Assembly: GCA_007922225.1 (NCBI GenBank)
Contig: ML680053.1
Coordinates: 372,001 to 436,000, forward strand
Length of the DNA stretch: 64,000 bases
Source: Emydura subglobosa
Taxonomy: Eukaryota > Chordata > Testudines > Chelidae
Reading direction: 5' to 3'
The translations under genes and the position numbers were made by a program. Below the pieces are notes generated by a model. The model had not been told where the DNA came from. It saw nothing but the letters and a program-made list of their open reading frames with translations, and searched no databases. Shown in pieces: positions 11,651 through 22,286 of the stretch. The stretch's first letter is position 1, and every line of letters begins with the position of its first letter.

Positions 11651-12690
11651 GTAAGCTGCTCCGAAGATGTAATGCTTCCATCTTCTGTTCCATTGGCTGA
11701 ATGGGCTGTCATTCAATATCCTGCTGAGTCTGGAACTAAAACCTGAATATTTCGGCTCTTTCCTACGCCGATAGTTGAAGACAGCTTTTCACAGAGCAGC
11801 TCTTGTCCCAATTTGCCTCCACACTCCTGTTATTGATTCAGACGCACCAGGCAGGTCCACTCCTGCATCTGACAGCGCCCAGTGTGGCAGCGGGCAGCCG
11901 GGCCCGGTGCTTATTTGATGAGGGGAGCTGATCTCTGGGCTCTGTAAAATGCCCTTTGCAAATATAATTGCTCATCTGCTAAAGCAGATTTCTCGCAGTA
12001 ATTTTCGAGTAACTGGAAATGGAACAACTGAAGGGATTATTTCATTAACTAAATCAGGCTGTCAGCATTTCAAAGCACGTATTCCCCCGCTGAGGGTACA
12101 GGGAGTTAGTGAGAGTTCTGGGGGAGCTGTCCTTTCCAACCCCCCTGGGAAAGGGAGATGACAATTTCCAGCTGTGTGGCTCTCCAGGGCCGGATTCTAA
12201 ATGGTGCAGAGCAGCCACCCCTCATTGGCTTGAGTGGAGCCCTGGCTTCCCAGGATCTGATCCCAGCTCAGAAAGGCAGAGTTACACGTGCTGCATCGCT
12301 ACAGGCTGATGGACTCATTTGCTGGTTGTCTGGCTAAAGCCGGAGGAAAAACAATCATAACTCCTTGCTCTCCAGGGACATGCAGGAGGATCAGCTAAGT
12401 CTGTACTGGGGAGTATATGACCAGCAGAATCATGCCCCAAGGCACCACCGGGGAACCAGGCGAATAGCCGTTCCTTTCCTCACCTTGTTGTGAGATGGAT
12501 TCTGCCAGTAAAATCTAAAGGGGACAGTCTCAGCACTTTGGAAACACAACCTCTAATCAGGTCACAGAAAAGCTGAGCCAGAGAGAGAGGACATGCTGGC
12601 CGAGGTTGACTCAGGCATTTATAATTAATTTAATTGCTAAATTAACACTTACAATGATGAGGTCAGAATCCAACCCCGGCCTATGCTTCA
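11651..12690. other. Intergenic sequence, nothing recognised
   Basis: No exon or known repeat was recognised in this roughly 1-kb stretch. Open frames at 11949-12309 are short, overlap each other and have no motif. Confidence 0.4.
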
Positions 12691-12699
12691 CATGATGGG

Positions 12700-13612
12700 G
12701 TGGATTGCACTCTTAGCAAGTTCACGGATGAGACTAAGCTGCAGGGGGTGCTAGGATACGCTGGAGGGCAGGGATAGGATACAGAGTGACCTAGACAAAT
12801 TGGAGGATTGGGCCAAAAGAAATTTGATGAGGTTCAACAAGGAAAAGTGCAGAGTCCTGCACTTAGGATGGAAGAATCGCATGCACAGCTACAGACTGGG
12901 GATCGACAAGGTAGGCAGCAGTTCTGCAGAAAAGGACCGGGGAGGGGAGGTTACAGTGGACAAGAAGCTGGAGTCAACGGTGTTTCCTTATTGCCAAGAA
13001 GGCTAATGGCATATTGGGCTGCATTAGTAGCAGCATTGCCAGCAGATCGATGGAAGTGATTATTCCCCTTTATTCGGCACTGGTCATGCCACATCTGCAG
13101 TACTGTGTCCAGTTTCGGGCCCCCCACTGCAGGAAGGATGTGGACAAATTGGAAAGAGTCCAGTGGAGGGCAGCAAAAATGATGAGGGGGCTGGAGCACA
13201 AGACTTATGAGGAGAGGCTGAGGGAACTAGGCTTGTTTAGTCTGCAAAAGAGAAGAGTGAGGGGGGATTTGATAGCAGCCTTTAACTACCTGATAGGGGG
13301 TTCCAGGGAGGATGGGGCTAGGCTGCTCTCAGTGGTGGCAGATGACAGAACTAGGAGCAACGGTCTCAAGTTGCAGTGGGGGAGGGCTAGGTTGGATATT
13401 AGAAGAAAGTTTTTCCCTAAGAGGGTGGTGAAGCACTGGAATGGGTTACCTAGGGAGGTGGTGGAATCTCCATCCTTAGAGGTTTTTAAGTTGCGGTTTG
13501 ACAAAGCTCTGGCTGGGATGATTTAGTTGGGGTTGGTCCTGCTTTGAGCAGGAGGTTGGACTAGATGACCTTTTGAAGTCTCTTCCAATCCTAATTGTCT
13601 ATGATTTTTATG
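12700..13612 (+). mobile_element. CR1 LINE, 3' part, with long open RT remnant
   Basis: The plus strand encodes the C-terminal region of the CR1 reverse transcriptase [22 protein letters not shown] at about 12830 is followed, in the open frame 13014-13526 (170 codons), by [37 protein letters not shown] and [20 protein letters not shown]. The 3' UTR and tail follow (GGTTGGACTAGATGACCTTT, CTAATTGTCTATGATTTT). A frameshift near 13005 separates the two coding pieces. The long final frame suggests a younger CR1 than the others here. Confidence 0.94.
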
Positions 13613-13998
13613 GGGTTTTAGTGACACCCAGTGACCACCTTGGGTAATTACAGGTAAACGTGTCCAACACAGGATCTGTTCCGACATCATTTCTTACAGA
13701 TCTCTGAGGCTGCGGCTGCAGATCCTGCCTACCTTGTTATCCTCGCCGTCTTTGTATCATATTCCTTTGTGTTCAGTTGCTAATGTTCAGTCAAAATGTT
13801 TCTAAAGCTGGGAAGACAGGAGAGCCTGGAGGTATGTTACACATTTCCATTCTGACATCCTCAATTAGTCATTTCTAAGTAAGAAATAAATAAATTAATA
13901 AGTCACTCAACATAGAGTAATTTCTAGCCGTCTCGCTTGCTCTGGGTCATTAAGATCCCTAGCAGAATGGGGCCCCATTCTTGGGTGGCCTGAGGCAC
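13613..13998. other. Intergenic sequence, nothing recognised
   Basis: An AT-richer stretch between a CR1 tail and a candidate LTR. I see no coding or repeat signal. Confidence 0.4.
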
Positions 13999-14660
13999 TG
14001 TTGTCAGTTGTTGGCTACGTGTGTGTTCTCCCCGTGAGTCGGCTGTCTCAGCCCGGCCGGTAACCGAGACACCAAACAACGATCGGATTATCCAGTAAGA
14101 CCACGGATCCCATTCTGCAACGAAGGCACCAGGCCAGGTTTATCGTCAGGCGAGCACGGTAAAAAGCACTCTAGATGTGCTACAAATACACTTAATACAC
14201 GTGTGCTCCTGACCATGGACCAGCTCAGTAAATGGCAGGACGCGCCGCTCCTCACTCAGCCCGACAAAGACACTCCCTTTGAGACCCTCCTTTGTACACT
14301 GATACAAACAAGTTGCATATTGCCCCTCTGCTGCGGTAAAGATATCACCTTGTACCGAATGATTCAGCCAAACAGCTCTAGCCACCCTATTGTCAGCCTG
14401 AGGGGTCAGTAGCCCTCGTTATCTTTGGGGGCTTGGGATGTCCTGGTACCTTTCTGGAACGTGCTTGTGTGAGTGCTCTGTGCCTAGGGCGGCTTTAGGA
14501 ACCTATCAGCTCTGTTCTTGCCAGGTACTGTGAGCGTCCCGGCATTCGCAGCCTGACTTCCGCTAACTTTACCTTCTAACAGACTTGACCATTACTTGAG
14601 CTCAGGTCTCAGGCCTGGTATCCTAGACCTCATGTCTCCATCTCTCACTTTCTGCTACAG
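13999..14660 (-). mobile_element. Candidate LTR of an endogenous retrovirus-like element
   Basis: Read on the minus strand the segment starts TGTAGCAGAAAGTGAGAG and ends CAACTGACAACA, giving TG...CA boundaries. A GATAAACCTGGCCTGGTGCC motif near 14135 resembles the polyadenylation and R/U5 region of retroviral LTRs. No clear target duplication, primer-binding site or polypurine tract was found beside it, and no internal coding region is attached. It is a tentative solo LTR whose ends could be wrong by tens of bases. Confidence 0.35.
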
Positions 14661-15768
14661 ACCCTACCAAAATAACCACGTTTATTATTATTACTACAAT
14701 TAATAATACTCATAATTAATCACAAACATCAAAACTGCTATGGACTTTGGCACAACCAGGCGTAGGCCAAACGCTCATAACATTTGTTCAGTTCCTTAGA
14801 ACCTTCCTAATCTTTCAAGCCCTGCGTTGGATCTCACGGATTATAGAGCAGGCCTCTGGCCCTGTCCAGGTAGCCAAGAGATGAAGGCAGGCTCAGGAGC
14901 CGGCTCCTGACTTGTAGCTTTCACCCCAAAGTCTGGGGCATTATTGGGATCGAGGCCTGCAGGTCCGCCCTCCCCTCGGTCTAGATCACACAGCCCCCCG
15001 CTGGCTGTTGGTGCTGGGCAGGAACAACGCCTCTGTCCAGGATGAAGAGAAGATGCGTCTCTTGGGGTGTGGTGAGCACTCCCCGTCTCACGCCAGTTAG
15101 GGGTGTGTCTGTTAAATGAACATTGCTTTGAAATTTCACTCTCACCCTGAGCTGTGCTGTTCCCAGCTGTGGGCAGGGCCAGCTTCAGACAATCCAGGGC
15201 CCCCGGTGACTTAATATAGGGCTGCCAAAGCCGCACTGGGGCTTGACCCCAGGCCTTGGTCCCACACTGCACTTGGCTGACATTGGGAAGTGCTTCTCCC
15301 TCCCCCACTCAGAAAGGGGCCGCAGAGGTCCTTTCTCCCCACTAGAGAGACAGGGATGACAGCCTGGCTCCCTTCACGCCCCTGCCCCCGGAGAGGGATG
15401 GACTGTAGCAGACAGGCTCTCCATGCTTATCCCAACAGCTGGGGTGGGCCTGCTTGCCAGGCAAATCCAGAGCGATGGACTTCAAGTTAACACCCTGCTG
15501 ACAAGCTGAGGCATTTCCGCCCTCTCAGAGCTGTTGGTTCAAGCTGTCTTGAGCCACGGGAGACATCCCAGGACACTGGGATCAGGGCAGAAGAATCGAG
15601 TTTTCAAAAAGCAGTGAAAACTACAGCTTCTGAGGCAGTCATGGGACAGCAAGAGCTGAGGGTGTGACCCAGGGCACCACTGTAGTCACATCCTACGCGC
15701 TATTGTAATAATCTAGGTACAAAATATGCCTCCTGAGGGTTCATTTGAAAACTAACAATTCCCTAGTC
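14661..15768. other. Intergenic sequence with an AT-rich tract
   Basis: A TATTATTATTACTAC-like AT-rich tract lies at about 14683-14725. A fragment around 15175-15245 (CAGGGCCAGCTTCAG and following) resembles a hAT terminus. The 155-codon minus-strand open frame at 14841-15308 contains no recognised domain and is not called a gene. Confidence 0.4.
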
Positions 15769-16017
15769 CAGTGTTTCTCAATTAAATTTGGCCACGGGAC
15801 CCTTTTGAACTCTATAAATAATTGCGGAACCTCCCAAACTCTTAACACAAACAACTAGGTCAGCATTTCTTAATTAAATTACACTTACACTCGACACCCT
15901 CCGCCGAAAAATCCGGGACATCTTCCCTTTTTCGGCGGCGCAGAGAACAGCTGTTCGCGGAACCCTAACAGTGTTCCCGCGGCTGGGGTTCCGTGGAACA
16001 CCAATTGAGAAACACTG
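15769..16017. mobile_element. Non-autonomous hAT element, 249 bp, with perfect 8-bp duplication
   Basis: The element starts CAGTGTTTCTCAATTAAA and ends ACCAATTGAGAAACACTG, so its termini are inverted repeats of at least 14 bases. The flanking 8-mer CCCTAGTC occurs at 15761-15768 and again at 16018-16025, matching 8 of 8. It has no coding capacity and would have been mobilised in trans by a hAT transposase. Confidence 0.95.
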
Positions 16018-16318
16018 CCCTAGTCAATAACATCGCGGTGAAATGTACGTAGCAACAGTATCTGTAAAATGATAAATTCCCCCTGGATGATGATGTTAGC
16101 ACATGTTGAAAACCCACAGCACCCAGCCTGGGCAGAAGGTATTCAACAGGCCTATCTGAACAAAGAAATGTGCATGTACCAAGCACAGAGCCTCTTTCAC
16201 CCCTCGCCTCCATCTGCCTCCTCCCTTCTTGAATAAACTTGCTTTGAAGAGTAACCCTCAGAAGAATCCACTTCCAAGGTTCACTGGACTATAAAAGAAA
16301 AGGAGCAGAGAATCCCAA

Positions 16319-16490
16319 GTTCTTCACCTGCTTGCTCACGTCCATTCCTAGGTAGGGGTGCACGCGTGCACCGTCGCCAGAAGCTTTTTCCTACTGGTAC
16401 GTGCTGGGTAAGCTCTGTTGCCCCTGGAGTGGCGACCTCATGGCATGGTATATAGACAGCTGCCACCCTGCCGCCCCCTCAGTTCCTTCT
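16319..16490 (+). repeat. Left inverted terminal repeat of the short DIRS element
   Basis: It starts GTTCTTCACCTGCTTGCTCA, includes AGAAGCTTTTTCCTACTGGT and ends CCCCTCAGTTCCTTCT. The complement of 17304-17475 gives the same order of blocks with scattered mismatches. Confidence 0.82.
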
Positions 16491-16899
16491 TTCCCTCGGG
16501 GATGGTCGCTGGAACCCTGTTCTCATCTTGCTCTGCAAGTACTATTCTCAGTGGTTGCGCCTGTAATTAAGTGTAAATAGTTAGATAAGATTAGTTTGTA
16601 CTTGGGTGTTAAGTTCCCCAACCTGCTGAGTTAGCCCGCCTGGGGCCCCGGGGCACGCCGCGTTCCCAGGGCTTCAAACAGTGTGACCTGTCCCCAGGAA
16701 AATACCAGTGAGCGACCCGCCCGATAGCTGTCTGATAAGGACAGCAGGCTGAAGTTCCTTTTGATGGAGGCCACACTCCGCCGAGCATTGGAGCGCCAAC
16801 CGGACCAGGCGCTGAACTCCTCCTCCGTCAGGAGGGCACCAGCCTCGATTAGGGAACCACAGAGAGGCAGAGTGTCCCCAGCATCGAGACCCCCTCGGC

Positions 16900-17151
16900 A
16901 CCATGATTCTTCCCCGACACCCAGATCATCAGCACCGTGGGAGCAGCACCACAAGGTCACAGGCCTCAGCAGCGGCGTTCGTGGCACAGATTCCAATCTT
17001 AGACATTTGCAGTGCGGCAACCTGGTCGTCCATTCCTACGCCTACCACTCGTTCTGCCCTCAGCCAACGGGAGAGAGGGGACGCTGCTCTGGGGCAGGCA
17101 GTCTTACAGTCTGTGTCCATACCAGCACAGAGCTCCGACCCCAGCACCTAG
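16900..17151 (+). pseudogene. DIRS tyrosine recombinase C-terminus
   Basis: A plus-strand open stretch with IPILDICSAATWSSIPTPTT followed by RGDAALGQAVLQSV. This matches the recombinase C-terminal pattern (ICRAATW...HTFxxHYA) found at about 46.5 kb in the other DIRS copy. The histidine expected where IPTPT stands is lost. No start or upstream domain remains. Confidence 0.8.
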
Positions 17152-17176
17152 AATACGGCTTGGGAATCACCTCCGT

Positions 17177-17267
17177 GGAATCGTCATGAGCAAGCACTCG
17201 AAGAAGAAAGGACGGTTACTAACCTTTTTGTGACTGTTCTTCAAGATGTGTTGCTCATGTCCATTCC
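17177..17267 (+). repeat. DIRS internal complementary region
   Basis: About 91 bp made of two joined pieces. One half (GTCATGAGCAAGCACTCGAA and following) is complementary to the outer end of one terminal repeat. The other half (TTCAAGATGTGTTGCTCATG, TCCATTCC) matches the outer end of the other. This composite is used as a bridge during DIRS circularisation. The same arrangement occurs at 46293-46382. Confidence 0.8.
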
Positions 17268-17303
17268 AAACCCGCCCACCTGCCCCTGTTGGAGTACCCG
17301 GCA

Positions 17304-17475
17304 AGAAGGAACAGAGGGGGGTGGCCGTTGCCTGTATACCGTATCATGGGGGCACCACTCCAGGGGGCACCAGGGCCGACCCAGCAGATACAACTGGGAA
17401 AAAGCTTCCGGCGATGGCGCACGTAGTGCGCGCACCCCTACATAGGAATGGACACGAGCAACACATCTCGAAGAC
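17304..17475 (+). repeat. Right inverted terminal repeat of the short DIRS element
   Basis: Complementary to the left repeat. It contains AAGAAGGAACAGAGG at the inner side, GGAAAAAGCTTCCGGCGATG in the middle, and GAGCAACACATCTCGAAGAC at the outer end. Confidence 0.82.
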
Positions 17476-18149
17476 CAACAGTTACGGAAAGGTGAGTCAC
17501 CTTTTCTTCTCTCTTTCACCTAAGAAGATAAAGGCACCAGCAACTTTGGGCTCCTGGGAGAGATCCTGGCCGAGGAGCGGGCGAGTCACCGTCTTGCTAG
17601 AAGACTGTGGGTGAGAAAAGCCGTTTTAAACAAAGCCTTGAACCAAACCTTCATCGATTAAGTTTTAGACGTGTAGCTGCAGCTTTTCACTTTTACTTGC
17701 TTGTAACCGGTGCTAACTTTCTCTTTTATACCTGAATTCACTTAAAATCCTATCTTCTTTTGTTAATACATGTGTTTTATTTTTAATCTAAACCAGCCCA
17801 GGGCTGCGTTTAACTGGAGTTACCGAACAGTTCAGTTTACAGTAACAAACTGTTGAATATTAACTCCCTACGGGGCAGCAGAACTGAATCTCTCACCTCT
17901 GCAGAAGAGGGCTGGACGCTGCAAAATACATTGTTGGGAAAATCTGGGCCTGGGACTATGTTGGGGTCTGAGCTGCTGAACCGGGGCTGTCTAGCACCCA
18001 GATACTCAGGGTGTGAGCCGGATGCTGGTAGGCTAGTTGGGAGTGGCCCAGGGTGGAAGCTACAGCAGCACATCCCGTCCCCATTAAACATTTCAGGTCT
18101 GATCAAGCTCTCTTTCCATGCCCCTAATACTTCTTGTGCTGCCTCCTCT
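17476..18149. other. Intergenic sequence, nothing recognised
   Basis: No exon or known repeat was identified. Opposing open frames at 17837-18163 (minus) and 17853-18284 (plus) have no motifs and overlap, so they are treated as chance. Confidence 0.4.
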
Positions 18150-18560
18150 TTGAGACTGAGCAACCAAATCTGGACATCCTGTCCAGGTGAGGCTGCACCT
18201 TTGACACCTATAAAGGCGTTCGAATATCCTCTGTGTTATTCTCCAGCCCGCTCCTTATGCACTCAACAGTCTGTTGGCTTTTAGGATCCTGTCTACACAC
18301 TATGCCCCTAGTAATGCCCAGATCTTTGCCTTGAGCAGCTGCAGTTAATTTTGAGCCCACTGAGATGTACGAACACCTCTAACTTTTCCTTCCGGGGCGC
18401 ATTCCTTCACATTGATGAGCACTGAACTCCATCTGCCACTCAAACTTTGTCTCCCACCAGCTCTTGGATAAATCTCCCTCCTCGCCTCTTTCGCCTCGCT
18501 CTGCATAACTAAGTCCTTTACTGAACCTTTCTAACCCTATGGTTCTCACCACTCATCTTT
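18150..18560 (-). mobile_element. Old CR1-like LINE fragment
   Basis: The plus strand shows the order of phrases typical of a reverse-complemented CR1 RT region (AGTCTGTTGGCTTTTAGGAT, AATGCCCAGATCTTTGCCTT, GAGCACTGAACTCCATCTGC). The order parallels the better-preserved minus-strand copy at 35.9-36.2 kb. It is highly diverged and noncoding, with approximate boundaries. Confidence 0.55.
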
Positions 18561-19034
18561 CCACAGCTAGACCACTGCCTTATATCATGCTTGGTTTTGC
18601 TGAGAATGGATTGGTAGCAATGCCATAGTTACGGCTGCGCCAGAGACTTGTGTTTAATGAGGGAAAAGAAGGAAAACATCTGCTAAATGTTTAGCTTCAG
18701 TATAAACACCAGAACAGGCCAACTAGGGCATAGGAAGGCTTTGTGTTTCCTGTGCAGTGGGGAGTTGCCAGGGAAACAAAAACAGATGGTTTTGGAAATT
18801 GGGTTCCTTGTGTCTCACTTTTTTCCTGACCTCTTACAAAAAGAGGGGACAGCTCCACGCAAATGGGGGGCTCACTGTGTCTCACAGTGTGCAGAGCCCC
18901 ACTCTGGGATGTTTCCAGTCAGGAATTTCGAAGGCAAAAATGTGCTTTGTGCTGGGCCATTTGAATGCAATGCAACACCACTCTGATTACGTGGTTTGTT
19001 AGAAACTGGGGGGTGAAGCCAGCCAGAGACTGAG
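18561..19034. other. Intergenic sequence, nothing recognised
   Basis: A 99-codon plus-strand open frame (18687-18986) lacks any recognisable domain. I see no repeat or RNA gene. Confidence 0.4.
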
Positions 19035-19290
19035 TCCTGGTCTACACTACCGACGGTAAGAACTGTATCACCCCGAGTGATATGGTTATACCAGCCTAAC
19101 CCCCAAGGTATACAGCGCTATGTTGACAGGAGGCTTCTCCCGCCTCTCGGGAAGGTGGAGTCCGTGCGCCGACAGGAGCAGCTCTCCCGTCGGCATAGGC
19201 AGCGTCTTCCCTAAGGCCATGTCTACACATCCAGCACTGCCGCGACACAGCGGTACTGATGCAGCTTCACCCCTGCACTGCGTCTAGTGA
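19035..19290. mobile_element. Hairpin MITE relic (Harbinger-like family)
   Basis: Starts with TCCTGGTCTACACTACCGAC, contains GCTTCTCCCGCCTCTCGGGA and GAGCAGCTCTCCCGTCGGCA, and has a second GGCCATGTCTACACATCC block. GGTCTACAC termini and internal CTCCCGTCGG inverted blocks recur at 29.2, 29.8 and 59.0 kb, so this is a dispersed family of self-complementary elements. Its assignment to Harbinger-derived MITEs is from memory of sauropsid repeats. Confidence 0.6.
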
Positions 19291-19559
19291 AGACGCTCTC
19301 TGTAATCTGCCAAGCAGCGGCAGAAGCAGCTTCTTCTTTCGGACGGCGTGGGGAGGTAGCGACGATTACAAATTTACATGCAGCAGTGAGCTGGGTGAAC
19401 GCCACTTTCACGTAATGCTCCTGGTCAGTGCTAGTGTTTCTCGCACTTCGTGCAAATTCACTGAACATACCAATGTCGTCAACTGGCCACCAGCCATCGC
19501 GTTACCGACCTCCCAGTGAAAGTAGCAACAATCATATTATAGGTCAGGATAAGATTTCG

Positions 19560-19960
19560 TGATGGATTCTGTGACTTCCAGAAACCTCTGAGAGCTGCGG
19601 GGAGCGGAGTACAGCAAGGGTTCTGGAAATGGGGGAGGGGAGAGAAAGGGGGCAGCAGCTCTCAGCCATGGGAGGGTCCCCCCCAGCTCCAAGCCACCGC
19701 AGGCTGCTGGGGCCTTACTGCTCTCTGCCAGAGCAAGCGGCGGGGATCCCCAGCAGCGCGGGCAGTAGAGACCCCGCGGCTCCGAGTTGCTGCAAGCGGC
19801 AGGGTCCCTGCTGCTGTCCGCCAGGATGGGTGGAGGGACCCCTGGCTTTGAGCCGGCGCTAGCGGCAGACACCCCGCAGCTCTGAGCTGCTGGCAGTGGG
19901 GGGACCTTGGAGCTCTGAGGTCCCTTCACTACCTGGGGCAGCTTAGTTCCGGGGTCCCCC
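19560..19960. repeat. GC-rich imperfect repeat tract
   Basis: About 400 bp in which phrases such as AGCTCTGAGCTGCTGGCAGT, GGCTCCGAGTTGCTGCAAGC and CCCCAGCTCCAAGCCACCGC recur with drift every 50-70 bp. It looks like an imperfect minisatellite or the GC-rich interior of a DNA transposon. Both strands have open frames here, as expected for GC-rich repeat DNA. Confidence 0.45.
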
Positions 19961-20212
19961 CCCCCCACTACTCAGCCAGTTTGCTGCAACCGTCTCAGCC
20001 TCTTGACCTCAGCCTCATGACACACCTAACCCTGATACCCTCCTCTCCCACCTATGCTCCCCTCACCCCCTCCAGTCCCCCGTTTTCCTGCTTAGCTAAC
20101 CCCCTCCTCACTAATCTCCCCACCCCCATGGCACCAAGGTATTTGCCAGCACTGCTTCATTCACTCCGCTGGGAGCTGTAATCCTTTCCCCATCACCCTT
20201 CATCTACCTATT

Positions 20213-20330
20213 GAGATTGTAAACTCTTTGGGGCAGGGACTTTCTCCTGCTTTTGGTTTTTACAGTGCCCGGCACAATGGGGCTCTGGTCTTGGCTGGTC
20301 CCTAAGCACTACGGCAATAAACTTGATTAT
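20213..20330 (+). mobile_element. L2/MIR-like 3'-end interspersed repeat
   Basis: Contains ATTGTAAACTCTTTGGGGCA, then TTTTTACAGTGCCCGGCACA, ATGGGGCTCTGG and GCACTACGGCAATAAAC. The same blocks recur at 51268-51345 and 54645-54765. This is an old amniote LINE or SINE tail and is noncoding. Confidence 0.75.
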
Positions 20331-22251
20331 TAATGACAGCTGGCAGCCACCTAAATCTGTGCAAGGCAGCCCATTTTCCAAAGGCCCATTTACTCCAATA
20401 TTGACATGGACTGCAGCGTTGCTAATTTGAAAGTGCCACACTAATTAATGATGATCGTTTTGGCTTGACCACAGCCGAAGTCTTTTATACATCACACATT
20501 TGCCAAGTTGCAAACAGCTACCTTTAATCAACGTTTCTCCAATCCGAAGAGCCTCACCGCGCAAACATGCATGTGAATAACTGTACTCTTGTGCGTTGTC
20601 TCACTGAGTTCAAGGTCTACTCACCTAAGTAAATTTACCTTTGTAAGGAGCAGGTCCTTAATGTCCACACTTCATTGCCTTCAAGTTAAATATCATGAGA
20701 AAGCGACACTCAACATCTACTGGCACTTAGAAAATATATATTTAATCATTTCCAAGTACAAATACAAGCAAACACATAATACAGAGCAACGAGTGACATT
20801 TAAGGGTGCAGTTTTCAGACAATACTCAGCAAAGCTTAATTCTTTAAAAAAATCCACCCTAAATTAACACAAGTCTCATTACCACCACCATCAGGAAAGA
20901 GGAAAACACGGAGTCACAGTATAGAGTTATGTTGCCCTGTGTGTTAAATAACTGGGTTCTTTAGAGGGTTTAATGAACCTTTATTTAAAGATGTGCAAGC
21001 CAGCATTGCCTTGAGCTGTGGACTTCCTAGGATAATGGTAGGGTTTGCTAGAAGGAAGCTCAGCATTGTATTTGGGAATTATTGCAACGCTGATGAACTA
21101 TACAGTTATAAAAACCAGAAATAGAGACGCTCTGCTGAGCTCATCTAACCATCCCTCGTTCAGGATGGTTCCCTACGGAGAAGAGTGAGTGAATGTGGGG
21201 AGAAGCCAGGTGACTGAATGGTCAAAGGGAATGCCAAAAGTAGTTGGAGACTGGCTAACAGGGTGTGTGGGGCGCTGGAGGAGGCAGCCCATTCCCGGGG
21301 GTCACTCAGCCCCATACCTCCCACTGCACCTGGACCTCTCCGGTGGGAATCACAGCTTGGGCAAAACACAGTGAAGTTTGATCTAACTTGTCTATGTGCT
21401 AATATATGGCTGAAATCTGTGCTGTCTGATGAGACATAAACCAAGGTGCTTTGTGGCTCCTGTGGGGCTTTTGACACTCTCTGCACCATGATTGAGGGGT
21501 GAATCCAAGAGACCAGGCTAAATCCCAGCCAGGTCTGCCCTTGCCTCCTTTCAATTCCCTCTGTTGTGTTTAATGATAGTTCCTTTGCCCTCCCTGTAAC
21601 TAACGAGGCCCATCACCTGTTCCAGGCTGGACAATCCTGCCCTTCCCCTCACCTCAGCTGTCCCAGCTTGTCACCAAGCTGCAATGATACATCCCCAACA
21701 CGGGGGTGCGCTCTCCCAGCCCCCATCACAACTATGGCTCCACCCCACCACAAGACCCTCGCTAGGGTGATGCTCCACACCTTTCACTTTGTGCCTTTCT
21801 GAGGCCCCATCCAATGTGCGAGGCCCCACGCTGGGGTGACTAAGTTACTTCACGCCTATAAAAAGAAGACAGTAAGGCAGCGACTCCATAGACCTGCAGC
21901 AAAGTCGGGAGACTCCCAGGGAAACCCAGAGACCTAATGGGGAGGGTGTGTGCAAGAAGGGGAGTGGGGGGAAAGGGCAGAGGGATGGGGGCAGAGGCGA
22001 CGGGGCAGAGGCAGGAGGTGCGGGGGAACAGAGAGATGGGGAATATTTTCACCACTGTAAGTATTCTTCCATATAACTTGTACGTTGTATCTCAGATTGG
22101 AGCCAGTCAAATATTTAGGAATTGTTTACACCACAATTTTTCCCCCTAATCAATTAAAATATTCCTAAATAACATACATTATTCAACCAGTTCTAAACAG
22201 ATTCACACACACTGCTAAAGAAACATTCCAATATACACCGAAGAAACACAC
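20331..22251. other. Intergenic sequence downstream of PGM2L1
   Basis: About 1.9 kb with no recognised exon, RNA gene or transposon. It is a mix of AT-rich and purine-rich DNA. A G/A-rich stretch at about 21935-22035 (GGGGAAAGGGCAGAGGGATG and similar) is the only compositional feature. If the 3' end at about 22250 is right, this is the immediate downstream flank of PGM2L1. Confidence 0.4.
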
Positions 22252-22280
22252 ATGGAGATTTGCTACTATGAAGAGAACAT

Positions 22281-22286
22281 TTTATT
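22281..22286 (-). terminator. Candidate distal polyadenylation signal of PGM2L1
   Basis: The complement reads AATAAA within AACTAATAAAATGTTCTC. It is the last canonical signal before sequence that no longer looks like transcript. Cleavage would fall at about 22250-22270. Confidence 0.5.

Larger units (their letters stand above)
16319..17475 (+). mobile_element. Internally deleted DIRS-type element with inverted terminal repeats and ICR
   Basis: A compact element of about 1.16 kb. The left terminal repeat (about 16319-16490) and right terminal repeat (about 17304-17475) are inverted relative to each other over about 172 bp. An internal complementary region lies just inside the right repeat. 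The only coding remnant is the end of the tyrosine recombinase. Inverted repeats plus this internal region are specific to DIRS elements, which replicate through a circular intermediate. Most of gag, RT and RNase H are deleted. Confidence 0.87.

Noticed and set aside
13014..13526. 170-codon open frame as a host gene
   Set aside because: The translation is the CR1 ORF2 C-terminus and is followed directly by the CR1 3' tail, so it is a LINE remnant.
14841..15308. 155-codon minus-strand open frame
   Set aside because: GC-rich intergenic DNA with repeat fragments. The translation shows no recognisable fold or motif and there is no splice or promoter context.
16761..17189. 142-codon plus-strand open frame as an independent gene
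   Set aside because: It overlaps the DIRS recombinase remnant in another frame and sits inside the element's inverted repeats.
1..22251. Exons of a neighbouring gene such as P4HA3, which lies downstream of PGM2L1 in mammals
   Set aside because: I looked for prolyl 4-hydroxylase-like exons on both strands and saw none. The neighbour may begin beyond position 1.
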